Source: Onchocerca volvulus
Taxonomy: Eukaryota; Nematoda; Chromadorea; Rhabditida; Onchocercidae
NCBI GenBank assembly: GCA_000499405.2
Contig: HG738138.1
Coordinates: 8,244,888-8,308,887, forward strand
Length of the DNA stretch: 64,000 bases
Reading direction: 5' to 3'
Positions 26,601 through 41,300 of the stretch are shown piece after piece; within the stretch, counting starts at the first letter, position 1, and the number at the start of each line of letters is the position of its first letter. The position numbers and the translations under genes were made by a program. A model generated the notes under the pieces. The model did no database searches, was not told the DNA's origin, and saw only the letters and a program-made list of their open reading frames with translations.

Positions 26601-29291
26601 TGCTACAGAAATGTCTAATGTCTATAGGTTCTTGGTCTATTTCAGCTATTCCGTATCTCAGAAGAACCTATCAAATTTCCGGAATAAGTAAGTATGACCG
26701 TATTAGGCATGTCATTATTAGTGGAGAAATCGATGAAAAAATTTAGAAATGTATAAATGATAGACTGCATAGATGTCGCATGATTTATATAATTCTTATT
26801 CAGTCTTTTCTCTGTAAATTAATTATTATTATTGTTGGAATTGGTCTGATGTTAACGGCATCAGTTTTCATACCTAAAAGTATTTCCATCCAACTCATCC
26901 TTTTCTTCCCTTTTATTTTCTTTGTACTTCATTCTTCAAAATCTCTTCATGCGTAAAAAGAAAATAAGAATCTCGAGAATTACAACCGTCATATACGGCA
27001 AATAAGTAGAAGCAAGTGGAGGAGTGAAGGGATGCTCTTTAACATTCTTGCCAACTTACTTGTGTTACTAATCAGTGATCCAATACTTTAACTTTTGACT
27101 GACATTTTTTTTTTTTTCACAGTAAGGTATGTAACACTATCTCTCAAATGAAGGAAAGTTCCCAACAGCAATGGCATCAATGATCAATTCAAGAAAGCCA
27201 GCTGCATAAATATCAGTTGCTTTAATGAAGAATAGTGGAGAGAATAAACAGGTAATGAAAATAATTTAGCATTATGGAACACACTGAATCGCTGTTGCAA
27301 TCGTAACAAGAACTTCGCTCTTTTTCTTTTCCTAGTTATCAATCTTTCTTTGAAAATGTTGAATAAGTGATCAACTTCTAGAACTCTTGCAACAGGAAAA
27401 ACCACTCGGAATATTTCAGAATTAAACGGACTGTTATTAAGTATTGTTCATCCATTCTCTTATATTCACATTCATCTATTAATAAGTATCTTAGCAAATA
27501 ATTAAATGACTAACAGCAAGTATAATGCTATTAAAACTACTTCTTAGACAATATAAATAAATGAATTCATAAGGTATTAATTAATAATATTAATTGCTAT
27601 CTCACTTCCAATGCGTTGATAATCTTCATATTCTCTATTTTTAGGAATTTTTTAATTATTCGATTAGCTTTTACTTAATTTATTGATGAAGTTAAAAGAG
27701 TTGACAACAATCTTCTCATGATATTCCCTTGTTTATCATTACAGAAGATGATTGTTCTTTTCTATTCATCAAACAAAAATTAAACTATAAGCTTATTGGG
27801 TGTGACAGATCACTATGAGATGTTGACTAAGTAAATGGGAGAAGACAAAAGAAATGAGAAGGGAGGTACAAGAATAAATGAACTTCTCCTTAATTATAAA
27901 CTATAAACATTGACTTCTTATAACCATACTATAAGTTATTATGAACAGCAGCATTTACTTATGCGAAATATATGAACTGTTGTTCAAAAATAAACCAATC
28001 AAAATGCTACTGCAAACCTGGAAGCAATATTCCCTACCAAAATGTCATTAAAATTCGAATTCACTATTCCATTTTACTTCTTTCACAACTTGTTTAATCA
28101 AACGGCACATCTTTTTATCCTGCCTTCTCTGCATCTTTTTTTCTTTACTGTTTTACTAGCTAAAAATTGCTTGACTAACATAGATTTTTGCCCTTGAGGG
28201 ATCAAATTTTTTCTTCAGTCTCGAATAATTGTGGCACTCTTCTTGCTTTTGTTGTAACTTCTGCATATCAGTTTGAATATCTTCACTATCAGTTTGGAAA
28301 GGGAATTAATCGGATTTTTCTTAGACTTATCGACCCAAGTAATACTATTCCATTTATTCTTTTTTCTTTTTTTTCATATAAAAGACTAATGCATTGTAGT
28401 TCTCAACCAAACTTTTCAATAGTGAAACCTTGAAGAGTGTACGCACAGAGTGAATGTATATACACACATTCAAATATGTGAATCCCAGGCTATTATTGTG
28501 ATATATATTCTGAGAAGCACTCAAATTATTTTCATTTTTTACTAACAGGGTAAAATGATGCTTTCTGCAATGTCTCGGTATTTTGACATTACTTAAAGAA
28601 GTTCTCCGGAGCGAGATTTAAGCAGATTCTCAAGTTCTAATGATCCATTTTTACTGAATTTCTTGTGATCATATAATTTCATTTCAAATAGAATTAATTT
28701 GATATTTGTCTAGTAAATTCTAGTCTTTCCTCCTTTCTTCTCCTCTAATTTTTGAACTGAATCAAAAAGCCGATAGAACATAGCAAAAAGGAATAGATAA
28801 ATAAATATATATAATACTTCATTTGATAAGAATTAAAATGACTTAAGCACAACATTTCTGAGTTTTTCCTAGCATTTATGCATTGATATAAATTCACTTC
28901 ATATAATCAGAAGTAATCCTTCAGCAAAACTGTACAACTTCTTCCCTCTTCTCCTCATATTTGGTGTGTTACCATCTTCCAGTCTTTTTCAAAACTTTGA
29001 TTTTTGATGTGGACCACCTCATTACTCTCTGATCTTTTTCGAACCAACTTAAATACACTATTCAAGTATACTTTCAGCAGCAATCTGAACTGAAAAACAT
29101 ACAAAAAGTATGAAAAAAACATACTTCAATTATGTCTGATGAAATGTCCACTACAATGAAATAATTTTATCTAAACTAGGTTGATTTGGCTTTTATGTTC
29201 GCAATTAGTTAAGAGGTGAGTCGAAAGAGTAAATGTTGTACTTGTAGTTCTGAAATATATATATATATATATATATATGAACCTACCCACC

Positions 29292-29338
<47 letters not shown>

Positions 29339-32300
29339 GTCAAATCTATTGCCTAGTAATGATAAATGCTAAGGTAAATTTATAAAACAGAAAATATTTA
29401 GTTTGGAAATATCAAGGAAAAATCAAGTACCAATCAAATTACGAAGAGGTCATCTTCTGACCTAGATGTTTTAGGGCAAAAAAATTAGAATGATTTTTTT
29501 TTTTCACGATACTGTAGACAACACGTACCTGTTGCTGAAGTAATAGGTTTTATATCAATAAAAACAACGGGATCATTCTTGGAAGTAAAACAAAAAAAGC
29601 AGTAAAGATATATCGCCTTTAATTGCAATGCTTAATCTTTCCTCAAGTTATTTTGTTCCACAAATTTTACAATTGCATAATCTTTTCTTTTGTATAAATA
29701 TTGAGGTTTCCTTTTAAAAATGATTTTGTAGTAAATACGCAGTTATTAAAACAATTTCGGAATGTTCATTCGATTTGCAGTAACATTCGATTGAAAAAAA
29801 TTTCCATCCTATGAAAGAGAGATTACAAATGTGTATTTCACAAAGAATCCTTGACGCAAATGTGTTTGCGTAGAAAAGGTAATTAGTCTAAATGCTGCCT
29901 GATGGAGATGTCTGCATTTTAAATCCTTTAAGCAATAATATTTAATAAAACATAGTTCATCAAATTTGAGGAAATGCATAACAATTTCGCTTCACTTACG
30001 AAAACTTAATTTGAAGAGAAATAAAATTGGAAGTTGGCTATTAATGTGAATTCTTAATTGCATTTTTCTTTGCTCTCAACTACAAATATGTCTTTCTAGA
30101 CCGTCTTCGAATAGAATGAATCTAAATTAAAGAAATTTCATTTAAATAAAACGGAGTGGGCCGTATTTTCAATTCACTTATAGTCCGCAGCGTATAAAAA
30201 AGAAGTGATGTTTTCACAAGCGCTGAGTAAGGCATATTGAAATGGTTCCATTTTTTATGATGCTGGCAGATAAATCAACAGGTTCAGATTATATGTAGAT
30301 AAAAAGAAACAGAAGACATATTTCAAGACAAGATGAAGCTGCGCAGCCCAAGGATGGATATTAGCATCCAAAAAATAGATATTTACATCTCTGTTCTATT
30401 CTCATTTTTTCTCAGAAGCAAAAAGTTTCTCAAAATTTTCCTGCTTCATCATATTTTCTTGATGAATTTTGATCTTATTTCATTCTGCTGAAATAGTAAA
30501 AAAGCCTTACGCAAATTAAATTCATTTTTAGAAAAAAGTCAACACTCTAACGTTCAGAAGTGGATTGCACATTTCAAAATTAATTTAACCAGCTATTCAC
30601 CACAGCATATATGATGCAGTAACATAAATTAAGAAACTCTACATCGGCTCATTATTCAATCGTAAGTCATGTCTTTTTAATGTGGAAGTTAAGCAAATTA
30701 GCTATAACAACAAAAGTCTGTTTATTTCTTTTTGCTTGTCTAATTCTCTGAAAATAAAGATACAGTAACAGTACTGTTTTTTTCCCATAAGACAGGAAAA
30801 AAAGACTCAGAATAATATTGCAAACATTTTTTGGTTTAATATTCGTCCTAATTGTTACTTAACTATTCACCGGAATGTGTCCTAATATCGTAACATTTTG
30901 CCACATAAAATGTTATTCAGGCTTGCACGACATGTCCGTGTCTATTTTTAAATGGAAAAGAACCACCTTAAGTTAAGCACTGAAATCTAACTTCTTCAGA
31001 ACAATGACGAAGTAGACTCCTGTCAAACTAACTGTTAATCATTACGAATAATCAACAAAAGTAAAGGTAGCTAGGAAAAATGACTGGAAATTAAAACTAA
31101 ATAATATAAGTGGAATCTGATAATGAAACGGGCAATAGCGTTAAATGACTGCAGAGCAGGAGGATATGAGTGGTATGACACTTAATAATGCTTTATTTTT
31201 AGCATAATGAAAGAATGAGCGGAATTCTAATATAGGAAAGTGGTAGAATATAGGATTACTACTGGATACTTCATGCTTTTAATGCTGTTATATGCTGATG
31301 AAATGAAGTGACATAAATTCTAAACAATCTAAACTTTTTTTATAAGTTTCTTTACATATCTCTGGCGCTTCTGGAGAAGTAAAACAAGGAAGAGATGGAG
31401 AAAACGGAGATAAGAAGGAAGGAGAGAAAAACAGTGGAAAGTGTTAGTCTGGTCTTGTCACGGTTGTTTCTTTTGACTGCTGGCTTCAAAGAAGCGGCTT
31501 CTTTTTATCAAACTCACTAATTAATTCTTCAATTCTTCTCTTCAAATCCCAATCCAAATTGAAATTAAGAAAAATTCCTCTTGACTACTTCGAATTTTCA
31601 TCAAATTCAAAAATAAGTTGCTTTAAAATAACAAAAACAACGCATTATTGCTTCATATTCCTCTTTCTTCAATATCCTCTTCCACCAATTTTTAATATTC
31701 GTTCACTAATTTCACCGTTTCTCAGAACCTGCTTAAAATATATTTGAAGTATCATGAATTTTACCCAAGTGTTCACAAAGCTCTGTTCATTAATGAAGTC
31801 CCATAAGTGCTAAGAAAAGGCATATTCTATGCTGTTAAACAAAAAAAACCATAGATCGGAAATGATCTTAATAATTTTGCCCCGCAGATCGCTGCTGCAT
31901 TGTACAATGCTTCCAGTGCAAAATGAAATCAATGTTTAAGTAGCGATAGTTGATTAATTAATTAAAAGTCTTCCATACTTTTAATTACTATACGTCTTCT
32001 AACAATTGCAGTACTAACATAAATTTTCTGCTATTTCATTCATTTGTATTTGCGATAATTAAAGTACTTTATCCAGTTTGAGCAAAAAATTTCTCATTTT
32101 ATTTGTCTGGAAATTTCTTGCTAGAAAATAGGCTTCAGCAAAAAAATGCAGAAGACTTTCTTAGATTAGTTAACTTTCCCATTACAAATGTAATGAAACA
32201 CGCCTAAATACTCTTTATTTTGGATATATATATATATATATATAATACATCTATTAAACATTCTGTATATAAAAAAATCCTGCAAGATCACTTACTCACT

Positions 32301-35300
32301 CATTCATTAACAAAAAATTCCAAACCATATTCGAGAAAATGTGAATCGTCTGGATGCATCTGGGAAAATGGCGTATTCTCAATTTCCAATCTTCTGAGGA
32401 AGCTACGCCTTCTTCCTTTCCCTTTAACTCACTCATTTTAAGTATACGTGTACCCAATCTTTGTTGAACATAACTTCACTTAAGGAAACTTAGAATGCCG
32501 ACCTTGATAGGTAGACAGTTTTGCTATATTCACTTTCGAAAATTCAACAAATTCTTGATAATTTACCAAAAAGTCATGTGTTTTTTACTGGTTTTCTTGT
32601 CAAACATATTTTCAATCACTGTCAAATATATTTTCAATCAGTCTTTTCAAACTGCCCAGCAGGGACTACCAGTAAAAAACACAGCCATTACTTCTGTTAT
32701 TTGAAATAAACAGAGCGACCTTAATAGTACGACATTCAGAAAATAGACACTATTTATTCATATCAAAAGATCTGGAAAAAGAACATCATGACTTAAGGTT
32801 TTTTAACATATCATACAGCAACCATAAAACTGTTCACCATCATAATTTTTCGGAAAAGCCTGGCAAGTCCTGTTAATTCTTTCGTTATAGTAATAAGGAG
32901 GTCAGAAAGGAAAACTGGAAAACTTAGAAGTAGACGTGCTTCTACAAAAGCACCCATCCTATCATCCGGTTTACGAGTTTCTAATAAAAAAAAAGGAAGA
33001 ACAGTCATTATAGAAAAGTTGGAAATTATGTTATAAGATCGATGACTAGAGAAGTACAAATTATGTTTTTGCTTTTTCCATATATATATATATATATATC
33101 AAACACATCATAAATACTGCATCTATTCTATTATATATAAATCTTTTTCTCGAATCCATTATTGCAGAGCATCAAAAAAAAAAAAAAAAAACCGACAATT
33201 GCAGATGTATTTGAAGCGAGACTACCACCAACAACAACAGTAACAGCACCCCATGTCTGAAGAATACCGAAGATCTAGCAGCATTCTAGTAAAGGTAACT
33301 TAATTTTTTTATTTTATTTCAAAAGCAATCATTTAAAAACTTGAGGTGTTATTAAAATCAAACCTATGTAATATCTAAGGGAAGCAGTAAGTTATAATTT
33401 CAGTCAATATTTAGTTCAACGTATGAATTTCTTCCATACGCAAAAAGGCTTCAACTTTTTCTAAATGCTAAAATCCAGAAAATAATCAGCAAAATTCATC
33501 TCTATCCATCAACCGGGATAATTTAAAAGCGTTTTAATCGCCCTTTCCAATTAACAATCATATCTTCACAACACTATTCAAAAAAATCCAAAAATCAATA
33601 TTTGAAACTCACAGTCTGATAATTTTTCTGCAAATTCATAAGAAATTTCTCCTCTCACACTGTAATCTAACCAATAGTGGCTTCAATCATTTCATTTCTG
33701 CTTATTTTAGCAAAGCTATGGTGGGGAAGTACGTGGCAGTCATTGTAGCGGAAGCATAAAAATACCGCTTCGAAGTTCAATCAGTATTCAGAAACGAACA
33801 AGCAGAACTTCGCTAGGAGGACAGGTTATTTTTACACGCTTTTATTATTAGTTTGCAGAAAAAATTATTCTCTTTAAGTAATTAAATATATAACTTAATA
33901 TTTGTTGGGTGCATCCAATTCTTTTTTATTCAGTGACCGAAAATTTCGAATTAAAATTTAAAGCCTAATTTAATCCTGAAATTGAAATGAAATTCAAGTC
34001 TAACCAAGAAACGGAATTCATATTTTAAACTAACTTCTCTATATTCTCATACTAAACAATATTTATCGTTTAATCAAGTAAAGCACAACTTTTAAGCTTT
34101 TCCTCTGCACAGTTGGATCACTGCTGAGCTTCAGCATATGCGTATGGCTAACAGTGTTCAGCCAAGACATTCGATGGAGAAGATTGCTATTTGCTGCCGG
34201 AGCTGCATTATGTTCTTTGCTTTTTGCTGTACTCGCAGCACAGACGATGCGAAAGGCTAAACAGTTCAATCCTTTTTCATAAGTTTTATGCAAAACCTAT
34301 TGAAATATGTCCCATTGTGCTTCGAAATTAATCAACCTATTTTGTTTTGTTCTTTAACATTCCACATGAAAATCCTATTAAACGAAAAATACTCAGTTCT
34401 CTTGTGAAATATCCTAAACAAAACGGAATTGAAACGGTCAACTCCGAAATAAGGGGATATTCTCAAAATGGCTAAAAACATGCGGCCCGAATCACAAACT
34501 TCCTGGAAATCGGCTGAATAAATTGAACAACTTGACATAAGCCTCATGAATTTCTTTTAGCGTGCAAATACTATTTCAGTGGAAAACTGCAACTGTGACT
34601 TGAGTACTCACAGTTCAGTCAAAAATTTCATGTTTTCGGAAAAGAATCTATATTTAATTTTCGGATCTTATAATATTTACGGATTTCAGATCATCATCGG
34701 AAACAACCATACCGAATCTAGCAGCTCGGCGCTCACTTGTGAGGATATCCAGAAAATCGATGTGTGAGAGCAATTTGAATCAAGAGGAAAGTGGACCCAA
34801 CAATCAAGAGGAGAGTACCAGCTCATAACAACTCCTGAATTCAATACCAAAAGAAGGTAATGGTATCGCAACCGCTACGGTCGAAGGAATTCCATCGCTT
34901 GTACTTAATGTTTAACAGATGAACAAGGAATTCAAGATAAGCTAGGGTAAGAGCAGAATATCCATAAACAAAAGCTGACCAGAGACAATTATTTCAATTA
35001 AAATGAAGAACAACAGCAAACAAAAATATCTGTTTTACTTTTTAACCTTTCTTTCCTCAAAAAATTCTAAAACGTATATTATTCATGGATATCTTTTTCC
35101 ATAATGAAGAAATAATCAGTTGCCTAAAAATGCTTCCATTATTTTTAACTCGATCCTGAAAACAAAAAACAAAAGCTACTTCCGACATCTACAGGAACAT
35201 ATCAATTAAGTTCAGTGATGTGAATCAGTTAATAAATCCCTATTTCTTCTCTAAATCATTCGCTCTTTGATCGTATCTAATAAAATTTGATTCAAGGAAT

Positions 35301-38300
35301 TTTAATGGGGAAATTTAATCAGGTTAAAAACCAGACAGTTCATTTTGTTTTCCCACGCATCCACTATTTTATCTTTTTACTGATTTGGGACATGTTTTTA
35401 TTACGCTTTGTCTGTTAATTTTATTTCATCATTGGTTTGTTAAGTACTTCATAATCCATTTCACATGATGAGGCAACATTTACTTCTAGATTTTAAATAA
35501 AAATTGTGCGTAAAAAATGATTAAATAACTCAGAAAAGGATAAAGAATGAGTGCTTGTACTCGTAATGTTTAAAGACTTTAAGTAAAAATGATGTGTGAA
35601 ATATAAGACAGTCTCATTAATACTTTATGATTCCGAAATTTAACTGAAAATCTGAGTAATAAGCCAGAATTTTTACCGCCCAACATATCCGGCATAAATC
35701 ATTTCTCAATTCACTTTCCAGTTGTTTCGTCAATCACTTTTATTAATGTACGTTACTGATGATTATTGAGAAATGTTTCCCTTATTATTAAAACAATTAT
35801 GCCATTTTGACGTCTTCTGTCATTTTTTTTTTATCTAGTTCATACTTTCAAATTTTCGCACACTTAACTCTTTTTATTGATTTTTAAGTCTAACTGATAA
35901 TGGATTTGTATACCGGTATAGAGATTCAATACTTGCTGTGAGTCACTAATGATTTTTGTCGCGAAAATTTTCTTTTCATAGAGAAGTAAAATTCTTGATG
36001 CTGTTTTCAATCATGATCAAGTTTGGTCTAACTAAAGTTAATTCTTCTTAAATAGATAAAACTAAGATCACCCATTACTCGGAGCAGTTTAAAACAGGCT
36101 CAAAACCCTCGATCATATATGAGACAGCTGAGAATTCCGCTAAATGTTCAGATATGCAAAATGATGGGAAAAGTGTTTTGAAAACAAATACCTTAAAAAC
36201 TGAAAGGCTACACAGAAAATACATGAGCTTCCTGACAAGAAATGAAAGATGATCAGTTTTTCATGGCGACAGAAATAAATTAGACTTCAAACACGATGGA
36301 AATTCGGTTAAGAAAAAAAAGAGATAACCACAAAATCTGCTTTTGAAACTCACGGTAGAAGAATAAACGATGAATCCTGTACTGTGAATTCCAAACACAA
36401 TGTCGAGTTGCAAACAGGTGCAAAAAGAAGAAAACTAATAACAAAAAATCTTTAAGACATCAGTGAATTTATCTTCATTCGAAATCAAGATAATAAAACA
36501 ACTATTATGTCGCGAAAGTGGAGAACAAAAAGTCTTGAAACTACATCTCATCCTAAATCAGAATTGCAAGAATGAGCTATAAGGCGATAAAATCCATAAC
36601 ATTTACTAGGTAATCTTGCAAAAAAACATTCCGTTCAATTCAGTTATAAGCTGTTCAAAATGAAGAAAAACAGCATATAAAGAGAAATAGTTATTTGTCA
36701 AAGAGAATGAGAAAACTTGTAAGAAAAACATTTACTTGGCTTATAAGATATAAAACAGTAATAATTTTATGTCATCCACCAGTAATTTAAAGATTACAAT
36801 AACTCTGTATTTTCACAGTCACTAGGTCTTTGCAATCTGATGAAACATGCAAAAAAAAAAAAAACACAACAAACCTTTCAAAGCTGCTTTTTTGAAATTA
36901 CGTTAAATTACCCTATGAGGTAAAGGACTTGTAAAACAAATTAACCTTAATATTTTCATTATCGATACCAGCAATTGTATTTCGCAATTCGGTGAATTGT
37001 TCCTGAACGTAGCGCATCTTCGCATAACAACCATCAATATGTTCACCAATAAGATCTCTTTCAGCTAGATCATTTGCTTTGATAAATTGTTGCTCCTGAA
37101 TTAAAATGTCTCATATAAATCTTATTCTAGATCACCCAATGTTTCCAGAAAATCACAGTATTCTGATGTTATATCATTCCGCAGTTACTACTAGCAGATT
37201 ATTTCCATTCTAGACTATTCATTGTCCCATTAAACAAATTTTGATTCCAAATTGCTTCCCATTTAATTATCTGGATTATATGATTCTATCAACTAAAAGC
37301 GAGTAAACGAGCAATATCAATAAAAATTGCCAGTTCCCTATGCGTTGTTTTCGATGTTTTTAACAAGAAAAAGCATGATTAAATTTCGAGAAATTTTCAG
37401 GACTGTATGACATACAAGCCGTTGAATCTCTTCGGCTAGAATGCGTTTCTCAGCTACAATTTTCTCCAGCTCGTCTTCCATCTTGGTGATCGCTTGACGT
37501 TGACTAATTCTGCGGCGTATCTGTAATTTAAAGAGACCACAAATCTAATGTTTCAATAAGTTGCAAAATATAATGAATATATTAAAAGTCAGAAAAACTC
37601 ACATTTTTCTCAATAGTCATCCACTTCGTTTTCGCCTTGTTCACTTCTAACTTTGTTAAAGGAACTATACCACGCTCATGACGCAGTGGTGCTGATCGCA
37701 TGCTCCGCTGCGTCCCATTTCGCTCACTTTTACGATCATAAGTACTATGCTAAAGCAATAATTATATTTTTGATCAACAAAATGATTCATGAAATACACA
37801 TCCAGCATAAAAGTTACTCATCTACTTGCCTGACGGGCCTGCTGGCGCAAACGATTAACTTCATCGGCTGATCTTTTCAGGAAGTCTTCACGTTGGCGGT
37901 CTTTGTTTTGAAGTTTCTGGATTAAGTTATCTTTTTTCCTGAAATTTCTGTCTCCAGTGATCAGTGTATCATACTAAAAAGTTTTACAAAATTGAAAGCA
38001 CAGTAAACGGCTTATTGTTATGCAATAATGCAGTGGACCAACAAACAGAACAAACAGACAAATTACATAATTAGTACTTGAGTAAATGTAACTGAGAATT
38101 GAAGCCTTGATACGATTATATCGGTAAAATAACCTCGATTCTTTTTCTAAACCAGCTAGCTTCTTCATGTTTGCTAATTCAATTGCTTTAGCACGTCTGG
38201 CTTCTTCTTTGATTCGCTGCATCAGTTGAACCTGATTAAAAATAAATTAAGCTCCAATGTCAGATCTAAGGTTAAAAATTTTTAATCCATCTAGAACTTT

Positions 38301-41300
38301 TAGAACCGGAGTTTTAGAAACCAATATCACGAATCAAAAAAAAGCTCTAACTAAATCTACCTTTGTTTTCTTCAATTCATTTAGTTCATTCCTTAATCGT
38401 AAAAGCTGTTGCTGCTCTGCAACTTGTTTTGCTTGCATTCGACGATGTTCTCGTTCAACGGACTGCAATTTCCTAAATTCATCGCGCATTGCGGTTAGCT
38501 TCTTTTCGTAATCCTCACGAATCCTACGAACCTGTTCTGCGTCAACAACTTTCTGCGAATGCTTTGATGCTAAAAAGCGCATAATTAAAGAGAACAATTA
38601 AGTCTTTACGAAGAAGCTTGTTCATAGTTCATAGAATTTTTTGCATAGATAGTTCTAATAAAATCATGAAGATTTCATGAAGCACAGCAGCATGCAATAT
38701 GTATTGCAAAATTCCGTTGAATCGTTTTCTTATGATGAGAATTGGAACACATCCCTTATCTTGATAAAATGTGAAATACACTCTTTCAATATGAATGTTT
38801 ACTGCAGTTCCTATAACGACTATGTATCCACTCACCCATTTCAGCCAATACTCGATCGCGCTCTACTTCCATCTCATTTATTCGCAATGAAAGTTCCGCC
38901 AACTTCTTCTCATACATGATTCGGACCGTAAATTTTTAAGTTTTTAAGATATAAATGTATAACATTTGAATAGTTATAAAACAAAAACATGCAATTCGAA
39001 TTTTAAATGAAAGACAAAAAGCAATCAAACCTCGGCAAGGCGACGCTCACTTTGCTCAAGCTCACTGACTAAGCGTTCTTTGATGGATATTTCTGTCTGT
39101 AAGTCGGCGAGATCGTCTCTGAGTTTAAAACATTCTGTAAAAAAAAAAATCTATACCAATCTCGAAACAATAAGATGGATCTGTAGACTTCAACGACTCC
39201 TGAAATATCTTCTTGTGCTTGAAAACTGCACTTTCATGACTGACCGACTCTAAATTCGCAGTTACTGACAAAAACTTTATAACGATAACAGGATATTACC
39301 AGTTTCCGCTTCATTTTCAATTTCTATGTCTTCGTCATCTTCATCTCTCACCTCTTCAACATCATCCACATCAAAATCATCCATCATCATACTGGATTTC
39401 AATATATTATCATCATGATTTGTTTTCTCCTCTTCAAGTGAACCTTAAAAATAATAAATAAAAAAGTAACAAGCATCTGATGATAGCTAACTTTATAGAA
39501 AAAAGCTAAACGCCATTAAAAAAGGTAAGACTCTACAGTTTAAAAGAAACCAACATTTCGATTATTCAGAAATATTTGTGAAGGGGTAGAAAATACTTAC
39601 AGCAAACTTACTTTCTGTTATATTTTGCTTCATACGCTTGATATCCGCCTTTGCTTCCTGGATCAATGAGAAGGTTGGTGTGGATATCAAGACTCTTTCT
39701 GCATTATTATTCGATGAATCGTTGATTATAGCAGCATGATTGGTTGGATGGTCCAAAGCCATTCTTGTTGTGTTATTCGCTACCATCGCTTTCCAACGAT
39801 TCACTTGCTGGTGTAGTTGCTCATTTGTTGCATGTGATTCCATTAATGCACATCTAAATATTTCTGTCTTAATTTGAAAACAGCGTATAACCTATCATAT
39901 ATATTAAATGAAACTAAGACTTTTTTATATGCGAAATCTCCATCTTTAATGAAACTTAAGAATCTTAAAGATTTGAAAGAAAAAGTGGAATATTAACCTC
40001 AAAGATTCGAGTTCATCAAGGTATACACGCACAGTAGCACCAAATGCATCGCCTTCATGTTCTCCTCTTTTAATCCTGGTGCTCTCTAAAAAAAGAATCA
40101 GTGAATGTCCATCAGAGATAGCATCTATTAAACTCTGTGCTTCTTCATACGCTTACCAATAAATACATGCTGATTTTGACTCTCCGAAATATGCATTCTT
40201 GCACATACTTCATCTTTTTCGGCCAACAGCTGAACATTCCGAGCTCTTAGCATTTCAACCGTTTCTTGCAAAGCCTTGACCCGAATTCTTAATTGACTTA
40301 CATCCGCCTGAAGCAATAATTCAAATCTTTTTCTCAATAAAATGAATTAGACTCAAGATAAAAGAATAAGAATCTGAACAAGAAGTTGTGAAAATGAGAA
40401 CCATTTTTTAACAATCAATAAAATTTATCGCTTCTCTTAAACTTATTTCTATGAACGAATTAGATCCAGCTTATACGGTTTGAATAAGATCCCTGCTGCT
40501 AATTTGGAATCACAAAAACGAATAACTTTATTTAGTTTAGATCTTCAATCTGTTAATTATTCATGGTCAGACCTGTAACAATACATTTTCTCTGTATTGA
40601 TCGTTGAAGGACTCGATACCTTCTGAAACTGTTATTCGTCCCTGTAAAATATTTGATCTACTAAACTTCTAGAAATATTTATAAATCTAAAGTAGAATGC
40701 TTTTCCTAATTTCCAACAAAAAAAACTATGGTAATTTGAATGCCTACAAATTATCTATGAAATTGAAATACAAAGTCAACATTGTAAAATAATAACCTGT
40801 TTGAAGTCCAATAATTCAGCCTCTAATTCGGCTATGCGTGAACGTAAACGACCAATTAATTTGCTTGATTTATCCTGATTTGCTACAATCTAAAAAGTCA
40901 ACTGCAGCGACTAATCATACTCTAAATTCATAAATAGATATGCTAAATTCTATTAAATTAAAGGAGTAAAATACCTTATTTTTGATATCTTTCGCTCGAT
41001 TAGCGTATTTCAAGGTGTTCAGTGTTTCTACATAATCGCAATCTGATGGACTGATACAGGCAATCATTAAAGTTCGACTAAAATCATATCATATATATCA
41101 TATTACAACACTGATTTTATAAATCGCTTCTTCTCATCTCATCAAAAACAATTCATGCGATTTCTGAATAATACGATCATGGATAACCTGTTTCCACCAA
41201 GTGAATCTTGGAGTAGACGAGTTAACTTTGAATCTCGATATGGTATATGTACCACTTTGTCTGATGTTGTAGGTGTAGTTAATGCACATATAACATTACC

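Larger units (their letters stand above)
24640..36950 (-). other. 12.3-kb intron of the KIF21-type gene
   Basis: The exon ending near 36950 ([12 protein letters not shown]) and the exon starting near 24635 ([18 protein letters not shown]) are both in phase 0 and keep the KIF21 order, so the interval is one intron, far longer than the others in the gene. It holds simple repeats, AT-rich sequence and a nested plus-strand gene at 33.2-34.8 kb. Other short ORFs in it (for example 27184-27405 and 28188-28433) lack supporting splice or start signals. Confidence 0.75.
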
